A DNA stretch of 38,026 bases, taken from contig CAIWMF010000021.1 of NCBI GenBank assembly GCA_903913785.1, forward strand, positions 1 to 38,026. The letters are read 5' to 3'. The DNA is from an uncultured Spartobacteria bacterium. Its GTDB lineage: Bacteria; Verrucomicrobiota; Verrucomicrobiia; Chthoniobacterales; UBA6821. Position 1 is the first letter of the stretch; every line of letters begins with the position of its first letter. A program made the position numbers and the translations under genes. Positions 25,401 to 32,900 of the stretch are shown piece by piece. Below the pieces are notes generated by a model that searched no databases, was not told where the DNA came from, and worked only from the letters and a program-made list of their open reading frames with translations.

Positions 25401-27586
25401 TTGATCAAGCAATAGAGTGCCACGAGCTTCTAAAGCAACATATTGAGAAAACACGAAACAATATTGAGAACTCTCTATTGAAAACAGAAGCGGTATATAA
25501 GGCAGAATACGAAATTCGAGAGTTGCTCACAACTGTTGCCGCTGGGGCAGAAAAAGATGTTCGTTCCACACAAAAAATACTTGAGGCCGCATCAAGTTTG
25601 ACCTCAAGCAAGGTCAATGAGAGAGATCCATCTCATGACGGTTTGATTCATGACAATGGAGATGTAGATACAAGTCATGAGAATACTTTTTCTCATCTGA
25701 CTCTTTGTAAGAAAAGCATCGCGGCTAATACCGAGGATTTGGATCAAGTGATTTTGAGCCTCACAGCACGTCTTGAAGACTACAACACGCTCCTTGTTCA
25801 TCTATCCGAGGATAGTATCCCGCTCAACAAGGAGAAGAGTATTGAAGTTTTTCGCATCACCACTAAGAAATACAGAACACTTGTACAAGCCCTCCTCGAT
25901 CGTATTGATGCTAGAATAACATTAGCTGAGCAAGAGCTCTCGAGAAGTGCTTCTTCAGCACAAGATGATCATTCACCACAAATATCGGTTGCACGCAAAG
26001 CCGTTGAGTATCGGAGTAAGAATGTCACTCTTGCAGAACATATGATACAGGCTTCATCTTCTGAAGATTGTTGGGGGCGTCACCGTGAGGATGATGTGCG
26101 AGGCTTTAGTATGGAGTGGAACAACCGACTTGCTCGCTTGGCAGAACACATCGTCGCGTTGGACCGCAAGGCCGCGACAAGCGAGCACCAAGCAAGTACT
26201 CGTGTAGAGTATGGAGGGCTTAAAAAAATTTCCATTCGTGGCTTACGTAAAATCACGAATGTACTGTTAGAAAAAGTTTTTGATCAAGAAATAAAACTCT
26301 CTCAAAAAGCCCTCGCGCATCCATTCAATTATTTTGGCGGTAGATTTCAAAGCTGGCATGTTCCCTTAGAGGAGACGCACCGATGCGTCTTTGATAGGTG
26401 TTCTAAAACCTTGGATCAACTCATCACATTCTTTAACCAGTCGAAAAAAAATGATATTCCTCTTGGAGAAGCTCACAAAGATGTCATACAAGGCATAGAA
26501 AATTGGATTGAGAAGGCAAGGGATCGATTCATATCGAAAATATCAGATCCTCAACAAGAGCATAACAATTACGCAGGTATATCTGACGAGGTAGCAAGAG
26601 ATGGGTTATACATGAATTCTATACACGAGTTATTAGCAAATGCTAACCGTTTAGATCAGCTTCAAGCGAGCATGCTAGCAAATGACCTGCCCAAGTGGCA
26701 TGATGCGATAGCCACTCAAAAATGTCTCGTGGATTTACACAAGAGATATCTTGATCACCAAATATCCTCACAACTTCTTGATACGAAGCCTGTGGCATTA
26801 GCTTCGGATCAGGTGCATGGTGATCTGAGAAATGAGGACAACACTCCTAGTGCTTATTCTTGGTTGAATCCAGATCATTTTCAGGATCCTTACTACTTGA
26901 AGGAAGCAATTTTCGAAATGACCAAACCAACACTCGACCTCGTTGCCTACTCAACAAGACATCTAGTGAAAGACACCAATGAAGAGCGCAAGGCCCTTCT
27001 CCAAGAAAATCTCAATACTAATCAGAGGATTCTTGAGCATATTGCCAGCGGTAATGTGTGGCATGAACACCTCCTCACCCTTGCTCACAAAGAGATAGAA
27101 TTCTACAATATGCTGCTTAAAAAGGAGAAATTAACTCATAGCCTGCATGAGGCAAAGGATCACTTTGAAGGATTTTTGCATCATTCGAATACGAACGATT
27201 CCTTAGAAGCAAGGCTAAAAGCGAAACGTCGTAATCATGAAACATTCATTGAAGAACTTCATACTCACGCTAAGTTCGACTTAGCCAAGCGTTATGAGAA
27301 TGATTTTCACACAAAGGACTGGCCAGATTTTATCAAGGCTCAACGTCAAGAAGCAGTCACGCGTGAAGAAAAATTCATACGTGCCCAGAAGGAGTCTAAA
27401 GATATAGAGGAACTAGTCAGTAACTCGATGAATGATCCTATGTATTGGCAAACAAGGGCAGAGCAGGTGAATCATCCAGTTCTCTCATGGTGGAAGAAAA
27501 TACCTTATCTCCTTGATCCATATCTCCCGTATTATCCGAGTGATGAATATTTTTTTACCCCGCTAACTCAGGATATTTTCTACTGA
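22472..27586 (+). CDS. Giant (1704-residue) secreted, helix-rich protein with palindromic insert
   Basis: I do not recognise this protein. A signal peptide is evident (SFLLFLFLCAAWLVPARA, cleavage likely after residue 29). A short hydrophobic segment (LAGLALLVGGGCLASR) lies near residue 195. Most of the rest is charged, Glu/Lys/Gln/His/Asp-rich and probably long alpha-helical or coiled-coil. A Ser-rich low-complexity linker (SSLASVSHGSERSSSMTSVS) lies near residue 605. Residues 901-961 come from an in-frame palindromic element. The frame ends in a second element (DIFY then TGA at 27584), so the original C-terminus may have been lost. The gene is thus flanked on both sides and interrupted by elements. 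A surface or secreted structural role is plausible; nothing proves it. Confidence 0.75.
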   Translation: MFQSRKTSKNPSFLLFLFLCAAWLVPARANNIGSEKPLLASTQDPITTQRYCDFLNTSTLLNEDSLTEKGESLGHLAVECLSNNFYDEEILGETIIRIGFPENYHYELASLRAMEGLSYYDISSYCRWTKRTDTLLSSAIEFSANVPLSSIDRELRSTQIHSFLKHDAVAQSSTSENEETSWSSPSYLEELAGLALLVGGGCLASRYNSSPKYRGLSHQNQQAFDAIVQVHYPEFIVNNIAVEPSAGVGVVSRTNFSHEFSRNGFRNIGHQFCDVTLNPVLYHLPLEIRRDWNGSKKIVFADWNEINPPKSYDLHEQFQNALGIFADHFHEFQEAQKSGLTPFMIHETLTRVVSTLDAFKAFKSRLHDAPQINNSSYLKQLYSTWDDATQNLSLNGAELSCSQEMCEDMQNLFTQYCASQEEKNFLEPRSDLKSILPRFLEYSIKAHADVGKSTALQHKSVLSSNNNRLKALPPNEVNDFFQGEQDHVSYLQDTLSSRFSTLGEYRSGAIAKNIRSSSAVRYQCHSIEFLNKALETVQAIDTSSLLNNEANCRNRSDILTQRDELHKNFITRLKNISEEYKERANQEYWIEQNSSNPSHNNSSLASVSHGSERSSSMTSVSSSLFGNSQGRDALLHRLKEAAKQEELALGYANQGLAASSNKDHISSLRVDLLSKMAENHKDVAAAILKDKRSDMNDSPHAGKVEDRDGLRSRPNQDNNEKVYTNIIDLSLLGCQKKQLECLNKASEAETAGLNTKPFLDQAEAWQKTALAAQNVLEEEKTQYSRREDIHDEHHLDPSSKRWWTVSSKILKEQKTLTRYYYDDALALSGQEPPLQKAQRSKAIEMQRKVIACLSSSCISGHSENPQDLKNATMYSALADEFRASIPVEQTLLALESQKNSLTRIFHTDRNEEAAKADGVSQTSILTPGCMSPYRPSHNVSLTQDPSDFPVSAGDRCEIFGLSQEKAYTHNTLLGNLLDQAIECHELLKQHIEKTRNNIENSLLKTEAVYKAEYEIRELLTTVAAGAEKDVRSTQKILEAASSLTSSKVNERDPSHDGLIHDNGDVDTSHENTFSHLTLCKKSIAANTEDLDQVILSLTARLEDYNTLLVHLSEDSIPLNKEKSIEVFRITTKKYRTLVQALLDRIDARITLAEQELSRSASSAQDDHSPQISVARKAVEYRSKNVTLAEHMIQASSSEDCWGRHREDDVRGFSMEWNNRLARLAEHIVALDRKAATSEHQASTRVEYGGLKKISIRGLRKITNVLLEKVFDQEIKLSQKALAHPFNYFGGRFQSWHVPLEETHRCVFDRCSKTLDQLITFFNQSKKNDIPLGEAHKDVIQGIENWIEKARDRFISKISDPQQEHNNYAGISDEVARDGLYMNSIHELLANANRLDQLQASMLANDLPKWHDAIATQKCLVDLHKRYLDHQISSQLLDTKPVALASDQVHGDLRNEDNTPSAYSWLNPDHFQDPYYLKEAIFEMTKPTLDLVAYSTRHLVKDTNEERKALLQENLNTNQRILEHIASGNVWHEHLLTLAHKEIEFYNMLLKKEKLTHSLHEAKDHFEGFLHHSNTNDSLEARLKAKRRNHETFIEELHTHAKFDLAKRYENDFHTKDWPDFIKAQRQEAVTREEKFIRAQKESKDIEELVSNSMNDPMYWQTRAEQVNHPVLSWWKKIPYLLDPYLPYYPSDEYFFTPLTQDIFY
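25172..25355 (+). repeat. Palindromic element in frame inside the 1704-residue gene
   Basis: This is a 184-bp unit with TTAA on both sides. Its 61-residue translation is 53/61 identical to the resB insert, read in the same orientation relative to its gene. The centre reads GTATGAGTCCATAC. No stop occurs in the host frame. Confidence 0.95.
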
Positions 27587-27700
27587 TCGTGACGAGGAGG
27601 ACGCGAAACTAGGGTTGGGTAAGACGAGTGATGAAGTCTGATGACGGCTGTATGTATAGAGCCCTCTCCAAGTCAGAATGTGAGTTTGAGCGTAGCACAT
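27562..27700 (+). repeat. Left part of an older palindromic element, split by a nested copy
   Basis: It begins with a mutated terminus (CTAACTCAGGATATTTTCTA), which ends the 1704-residue frame at TGA, then CGTGACGAGGAGG as in the 25172 copy, and runs to GTGAGTTTGAGCGTAGCACA. Together with 27889-27932 it adds up to about 183 bp, the normal unit length, once the nested copy is removed. Confidence 0.8.
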
Positions 27701-27888
27701 CTAGCCCGGATATTTCATACTGATCACCTTGCGGAGACCGGGAAGCTAGGGTGAATGCTGCGCCCAAGCTCGAAGTCTTCCTCGAGCAGTATGGACTCAT
27801 ACAGCCGTCGTCAGACTTCATCACTTGCCTTACCCCATCAGCCTTCGCAGTCTCCTCGCGACGAACCAGTATGAAATATGCGGGCTAA
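27701..27888 (+). repeat. Palindromic element nested inside another copy
   Basis: CTAGCCCGGATATTTCATAC at the left and a GCGGGCTAA right end bound a 188-bp unit with the normal GTATGGACTCATAC centre. It interrupts an older element whose halves lie on both sides. It is intergenic, and its length is no longer a multiple of three once flanks are discounted. Confidence 0.9.
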
Positions 27889-27932
27889 ATTGCCTGTCTC
27901 CGCAGTAGCTTCGGTATGAAATATCCAGGCTG
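27889..27932 (+). repeat. Right part of the split older palindromic element
   Basis: CCTGTCTCCGCAGTAGCTTC followed by GGTATGAAATATCCAGGCTG corresponds to the right end of the 25172 copy (GGTCTCCGCAGGTGATCGGT and its terminus). It resumes where the fragment ending at 27700 stops. Confidence 0.8.
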
Positions 27933-27963
27933 GTTCTCATCCCCCCCCATCACGATATCCGCG

Positions 27964-29439
27964 CTACGGCTCAGGGTAAGCGCTCATAAAACGACTCAAC
28001 CAAATGCCAGGTGGTGTGATATGGCGTTCATGAGTTTTTTTATCATAGGAAAAGAGGCCAAATTGGCCGTGCCATCCTTCTGTCCATTCATAGTTATCCA
28101 CAAGCGTCCAGGGAAAATAACCCCGTACATCAACACCATCATTCATTGCACGACGCATTTGTGCGATGTGATTGCGGAAAAAGGCGATTGATTTTTGGGC
28201 GCTTTGTGTGGCAATGCCATTTTCAGAAACCACAATGGGCTTATGGTAACGATCACGAATACAACAAAGAGTTCGATACAGTCCTTCAGGAACGATTTCC
28301 CAGCCCATCTGTGTGTACTCGGAACTCCGTTCTCCCATGGGGCGCACGATGAGTTCACGGATGCTAGAACTTTTTGAGTAATAATAGTTCACGCCGATGA
28401 TGTCACAAATATCGACAACTTTATCAAGGTGGTCATAGTTTTGTCGTTGATAAATATTATAAATGAGTGCTGTGGGATCATGAAGGAAGGAACGACGGCA
28501 CTCAGGAAGAGAATAGATGCCCATGATCATGGCATCGGGGCGTTCTTTTCGCACGATAGCAGCCGCATCACGAAACATGCAGGCAGCCGTATTCATCGCC
28601 TTCTTATATCCGAGAGGATGCAAGAGAAGTCCTGGCGGCCAATGTCCTGCAATCCATCCTAGCTGCAAGGCGCCATTGGGTTCGTTTTGTGGGACATAAA
28701 TTTTGACATAAGGAGCAAGCGCATGAACGGTACGTTCCATGTGGGCATGCCATGCCTTTTCAACGCTAGGGTGGGAAAAGTTAGAATGAGACTTATCTTT
28801 TCCATCATAGAGCCAATCAGGAAAGGTGAAGTGCCATAGGGTAACAATGGGTTCTATCCCAGCTTCTTTTAGTTCGCGTGCCATGCTGACGTATTGCTCA
28901 AGAGCCTCATCATTGATAACTCCTGGATGTGGTTCGATACGTGCCCACTCGACCCCAAAGCGAAAATGATTGACGCCTAGTTCTTTGGCGGCAGCAATAT
29001 CACGATAAAATTCACTCCATGAAAACACGGCGTCTTCGCCTCGCGCTGGGACGAAGCCTTCTTCTGCATATCGATCCCAATCGGTTTTAAAATACCATGG
29101 GGAATTTGGTCCGTAGCCGCGATCTTCATTTTGAAAGGAGGCTGTTGAAATGCCCCACCAAAATGGTTCCTTGGGAAGTGGCTTAAGAACAAGTTTCTGA
29201 GAAGTTGCTCGGTAGGGGCCAGGTCCAGTAACACAACCGCTGAGCAACAAAAGGATGATACCAGCAAGATGAATTTTAAATATTAGACTTCTTTGGAAAT
29301 TTGACTGGTAAGGCAAATCTCTCTCTCTTTTGGGTCCTCGCTGCTCGATTGTTTCCATATATACTGGGCTGCTGTGTGCTGAGGTCTTCTTGCAGTTCAT
29401 CCTCATGAGCGATTTGAAAAAGAAATCTATTGTTGTCAT
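27964..29439 (-). CDS. Glycoside hydrolase family 1 lipoprotein (first copy)
   Basis: This is a GH1 (beta-glucosidase-like) protein of 491 residues. A hydrophobic stretch with lipobox (GIILLLLSGC) near residue 68 implies export and lipid anchoring; starts at 29439 or downstream Met codons are all possible. The TIM-barrel core begins FWWGISTASFQNEDRG. The acid/base motif is VPQNEPNG near residue 254, and the nucleophile motif VVSENGIA is near residue 407. FPWTLVDNYEWTEGW near residue 447 is the aglycone-site tryptophan region. Catalytic residues are therefore present. It is a paralogue of the gene at 30639, in the opposite orientation. The substrate is unknown. Confidence 0.88.
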   Translation of the reverse strand: MTTIDFFFKSLMRMNCKKTSAHSSPVYMETIEQRGPKRERDLPYQSNFQRSLIFKIHLAGIILLLLSGCVTGPGPYRATSQKLVLKPLPKEPFWWGISTASFQNEDRGYGPNSPWYFKTDWDRYAEEGFVPARGEDAVFSWSEFYRDIAAAKELGVNHFRFGVEWARIEPHPGVINDEALEQYVSMARELKEAGIEPIVTLWHFTFPDWLYDGKDKSHSNFSHPSVEKAWHAHMERTVHALAPYVKIYVPQNEPNGALQLGWIAGHWPPGLLLHPLGYKKAMNTAACMFRDAAAIVRKERPDAMIMGIYSLPECRRSFLHDPTALIYNIYQRQNYDHLDKVVDICDIIGVNYYYSKSSSIRELIVRPMGERSSEYTQMGWEIVPEGLYRTLCCIRDRYHKPIVVSENGIATQSAQKSIAFFRNHIAQMRRAMNDGVDVRGYFPWTLVDNYEWTEGWHGQFGLFSYDKKTHERHITPPGIWLSRFMSAYPEP

Positions 29440-29553
29440 AGTGATGATGGATACTTGATATGTCAGGCGACTACTAGTAACTAGAGCTTGACTAAAAGTG
29501 AACCAGTTTTGAAAAGGAATTCTTATTTTCTTGTCTCATCTGCTACAACTAAA

Positions 29554-29650
29554 GACGAAATAATGAGTCATGAATAATGGGTTTATAAACGATAACAGGA
29601 CAATTTTAACTCTTTATATTCACTCATGACTCATTACCCTTTACTTCGTC
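29554..29650. repeat. Inverted repeat in the divergent region before the 29725 gene
   Basis: TAATGAGTCATGA (29561-29573) and TCATGACTCATTA (29624-29636) are perfect 13-bp inverted copies, extended by GACGAA/TTCGTC further out (29554-29559 and 29645-29650). They lie between the divergent GH1 gene and the gene at 29725. The structure could be a paired operator, a long hairpin in an RNA leader, or a relic of an insertion element. Confidence 0.55.
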
Positions 29651-29724
29651 TGATCAATCAGGTGCCAGGAGCTTTGGAGAGTAATCGCATTAGAGATTAT
29701 TAGCCCATAAGAAACCCTCTATCT

Positions 29725-30633
29725 ATGAAAAAAATTATTTTAAACCTATTCTTTCTCTCTTTTTCTTTGGGAATTTCCTCTGCCACTAATCGTCTCTCTC
29801 CTGATTATGTGATCATGAAAGATGGAACACGCTATGAGGGCTTGATCATTAAAAATGATGCAAAGGAACTCATTCTTCAGCAGTCTCTCGGGGAGCGCAC
29901 TATCGATAAGGCATCTGTTGAGCGTATCAATGATGCTGATAAAAGTATGGTCTATTTTGCAGATCTTGTGGATCCCGACAAAGCTCCTCCATGGCGAATG
30001 ATGGTTCAGGATTTGCGCTGTAATGATCGGATTAAATCATTTTTTCAAATACCAGCCACACGTATTAATAAAGGATATTTGAGAAATGTTCCCTATCTCT
30101 CTTTTCACGTGAATGCTTATGGTGAAATGAATATTTATGGAAATCCTGAAGATCCTGCCTGTGTGGAGCTAGGTATGTATGCACGTGGAGAACAACTAGA
30201 AAAATTCCAAGAACTTGCACGTAATTTTCTTGCAGGATATATTTCCTCACGCTCCGCGCTAAGGACCTTTTATAGTCTTAATCTCAAGGGGGATGAAAAA
30301 CGTGCTGGAAAATTTATTTTTAAAATCATGCCTCCGACAGAACCCAATGCTTTTGGAGGTTGGTGGATTTCAATTTATGATCCTCTCCGTCTTCAAAGGG
30401 CCCGTATCAGCGATCGTGAGTATGAAAAATTTACCTTACCTTCCTATCAAATTAGAAAAAAGGATGGGACGCTACACAAACATTTGGACCTGAAGGATCA
30501 TGCTTTTTTAACGACCTCGATGATGGATTGGTCTGGTAAACTTGCTGGCTTCTATGGTTTTTATCGTGATGGGGATAATGAGTTGAAAGTTGTTCCTTTT
30601 GCTTCTTCGGCTCAGGAGAAGCCTGCACACTAA
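29725..30633 (+). CDS. Secreted protein with N-terminal KDG-type small beta domain
   Basis: The 302-residue protein has a signal peptide (ILNLFFLSFSLGISSA, cleavage near residue 20). A short segment DYVIMKDGTRYEGLIIKND...ERI (residues about 27-65) follows, in the style of the small SH3-like or Sm-like beta domains common at the start of verrucomicrobial and planctomycetal secreted proteins. The remaining 230 residues are unrecognised. The gene is the first of a long same-strand series (GH1, ccsA, hemA, hemC, cobA-hemD, glycosidase-like), and GH1 follows after 5 bp. Confidence 0.7.
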   Translation: MKKIILNLFFLSFSLGISSATNRLSPDYVIMKDGTRYEGLIIKNDAKELILQQSLGERTIDKASVERINDADKSMVYFADLVDPDKAPPWRMMVQDLRCNDRIKSFFQIPATRINKGYLRNVPYLSFHVNAYGEMNIYGNPEDPACVELGMYARGEQLEKFQELARNFLAGYISSRSALRTFYSLNLKGDEKRAGKFIFKIMPPTEPNAFGGWWISIYDPLRLQRARISDREYEKFTLPSYQIRKKDGTLHKHLDLKDHAFLTTSMMDWSGKLAGFYGFYRDGDNELKVVPFASSAQEKPAH

Positions 30634-30638
30634 TAGTG

Positions 30639-32063
30639 ATGCCTTTTAAAACCTTCATGAAGAGAAGACGTCATGATTTATTTCTCTTGAAATTCGAAGG
30701 GATCAAGGACTCTGTGTGCCTCCGCTCTTTGTTTTCTTTAGCCAGATTGACATATTTGCTCTTCATCACAGGCTGTGTGTTACATCCCCTCGGGCCACTA
30801 GAGAGGCCGCCTCAAAATTGCGCTCTCACATGCACGGGTTATCGTCCTTTTGCCTGGGGGATTTCAACGAGTAGTTTGCAGTATGAGGATCGTGCTGTAG
30901 AAACAGGATCGAGGGAATACTTCGAGCGCGATTGGGATCTCATGGTCCAAAAAAAGGAGGCTCCTATTATTGGTAATGCACTTTATAGTTGGTCTCACTT
31001 TGATGAAGATCTTAAAGCGCTCAAAAAAATTGGAGTTAATGCCTATCGCTTTAGTATCGAATGGGCTCGGATTGAACCACGACCTGGCGAGTATAATCAA
31101 GAAGCAATCCATCATTATGTGGAAATGGCGCGCAAGCTCAAAGAATCAGGTATTGAGCCCTATGTGTGTCTTTGGCATTTTACATTTCCTGCGTGGTTAA
31201 GTGATCAAAAAAATAGTACTCAGACCAATTGGCTTCATCCCTTAGCTCGTTCTCATTGGAATCACTATGTGGCTCGCATGGTCGAGGCAATGTCGCCCTA
31301 TGTCACTTATTATGCGCCTCAAAACGAACCCAATGGTCAGGTTCTCACTGCCTATATTGTTGGCTTGTGGCCACCTCATCATCTCTGTGATTTTAAAGGC
31401 TACAAAAATGCGATGTCGATGAGTGTGAATTTTTTCCGAGATGCTGCTACGCGTATCAAAGAAATCAAGCCTGATGCTAAAATTGTGAGTATCGAAGCTA
31501 TTCCCTACTGGTATCATGGTTGGCTGGATCCAGGTGGGCTCATTTATAATACAGTTGAGCATAATGCCTTTGATCATCTTGATAAGGTCTATGACCTCTG
31601 TGACATTATTGGATTTAATTATTACTACAGCCAGGTTGCTGGTCCTTTCAGTCTGCTCACTCAGGGAAGTCACCGTGGAACTCACTTTACGATGATGGGA
31701 TGGCGTATTGATCCACTAGCACTAGGAAAGCTGATTCGTAAAATTGGGAAACGCTATCACAAACCACTCATGATTACAGAAAATGGTATTGCTACCTTAG
31801 ACGAGCAAAAGCGTATTGACTACTTGAGAGATCATATAGCCCAAATTCAAAAAACAATGTCGCAAGGCTATAATATTAAAGGCTACTTTATCTGGTCTCT
31901 TGCTGATAACTACGAGTGGCATTATGGATATGTTCCAAAATTTGGGCTTGCAACGATGGATCCAAAAACATTTCAGAGAAAATTCAAGCAATCTGCCTTA
32001 TACTACCATGATGTTATTCATGCTTCTCAGAAGTCAGGACAGGTTGTTCCATCTCCTCGGTGA
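30639..32063 (+). CDS. Glycoside hydrolase family 1 lipoprotein (second copy)
   Basis: This GH1 paralogue of the 27964-29439 gene has about 474 residues. A lipobox-like stretch (YLLFITGC) lies near residue 46. The barrel starts FAWGISTSSLQYEDRA, with acid/base motif YAPQNEPNGQ near residue 231 and nucleophile motif MITENGIA near residue 380. YFIWSLADNYEWHYGY matches the substrate-site loop. The frame opens with a GTG at 30636, but the ATG at 30639 is preferred. It precedes ccsA and the heme genes with only 15 bp spacing, so it is probably in their transcript. Two exported GH1 proteins suggest scavenging or remodelling of a beta-glycoside outside the cytoplasm. Confidence 0.88.
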   Translation: MPFKTFMKRRRHDLFLLKFEGIKDSVCLRSLFSLARLTYLLFITGCVLHPLGPLERPPQNCALTCTGYRPFAWGISTSSLQYEDRAVETGSREYFERDWDLMVQKKEAPIIGNALYSWSHFDEDLKALKKIGVNAYRFSIEWARIEPRPGEYNQEAIHHYVEMARKLKESGIEPYVCLWHFTFPAWLSDQKNSTQTNWLHPLARSHWNHYVARMVEAMSPYVTYYAPQNEPNGQVLTAYIVGLWPPHHLCDFKGYKNAMSMSVNFFRDAATRIKEIKPDAKIVSIEAIPYWYHGWLDPGGLIYNTVEHNAFDHLDKVYDLCDIIGFNYYYSQVAGPFSLLTQGSHRGTHFTMMGWRIDPLALGKLIRKIGKRYHKPLMITENGIATLDEQKRIDYLRDHIAQIQKTMSQGYNIKGYFIWSLADNYEWHYGYVPKFGLATMDPKTFQRKFKQSALYYHDVIHASQKSGQVVPSPR

Positions 32064-32078
32064 GGACTATAAAAACTC

Positions 32079-32900
32079 ATGATTTTAGCAATGACTTGTT
32101 GTATGCGGCATCTCCCTTTTCAACTTTCCCTCGTCTTATCAACGTTGTTTTATTTTTCAAGCTGTTTGTCTTCCTTGCTTGGTTTTCGCTCTAGGGGACT
32201 TCGTCCAGGACGTTTTGATTGGATGGTGATTGCTCTTGGGGTGCTTGCGCAAAGCTGGTTTTTAATGACACAAGGGGCCATGGAACACGCATGCCCTATT
32301 CGTACTCTTCCCGAGGTCATGATTTTTTTGAGTTGGGCGATTGGTCTCTTTTATCTCGTCGTAGGAACAACCTATCGCATCTCACTCATGGGTGCTTTTA
32401 GTGCACCGCTCATCTTAGCCTTACAATCCATAGCACTTCTTTTACCGGGTGCAAAAATGCCCTTGGAATCCTCTATCAATCCCTGGATTGAACTCCATGC
32501 TGCCCTATCACTCATTGCCTTTGGTGCTTTTGGACTAGCTTCCATTTCAGCAATCATGTTTCTTGTCCAAGAGAAACAACTCAAATCTCAACACCCCACA
32601 ACCATTTTTCATTATCTCCCTCCTATGCGTCTTCTCGAAGCAGTGACCCTACGCTTGCTCTGGCTTGGCTGGGTCTTGCTCAGTATTAGTTTTGCGGCAG
32701 GATGGCTTCCCTCTCACTCCATTTCAGGAATGAAATTTGGAATTTCGCTCCTTGTTTGGGGATCGTATGTTCTTACGCTTTTCTTGTATCATAAACATCG
32801 TGTGGGGGCCCATCATCTGGCTTTGATGGCAATTTTAATCTTCTTTTTTGCACTGATGATCTTTCCTGTGATGCGCTATATATCAGGCCTCTATTTCTGA
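32079..32900 (+). CDS. CcsA/HemX-family cytochrome c assembly membrane protein
   Basis: The 273-residue protein has about eight membrane segments and belongs to the CcsA/HemX family. ACPIRTLPEVMIFLSWAIGL and WIELHAALSLIAFGAFGLAS are typical. The tryptophan-rich WWD heme-binding motif of true CcsA proteins is not evident, which with its place directly before hemA favours a HemX-type role in controlling or stabilising HemA. It could still be the partner of the ResB at 13019. Its stop TGA shares one base with the hemA ATG at 32900, so translation is coupled. Confidence 0.8.
   Translation: MILAMTCCMRHLPFQLSLVLSTLFYFSSCLSSLLGFRSRGLRPGRFDWMVIALGVLAQSWFLMTQGAMEHACPIRTLPEVMIFLSWAIGLFYLVVGTTYRISLMGAFSAPLILALQSIALLLPGAKMPLESSINPWIELHAALSLIAFGAFGLASISAIMFLVQEKQLKSQHPTTIFHYLPPMRLLEAVTLRLLWLGWVLLSISFAAGWLPSHSISGMKFGISLLVWGSYVLTLFLYHKHRVGAHHLALMAILIFFFALMIFPVMRYISGLYF

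Larger units (their letters stand above)
27587..27963. other. Gap filled by nested palindromic elements
   Basis: These 377 bp between the 1704-residue gene and the convergent GH1 gene consist almost entirely of one old element split by a younger one (see the three repeat entries at 27562, 27701 and 27889). Only the last 30 bp before the GH1 stop are unassigned. No gene is seen. Confidence 0.75.
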
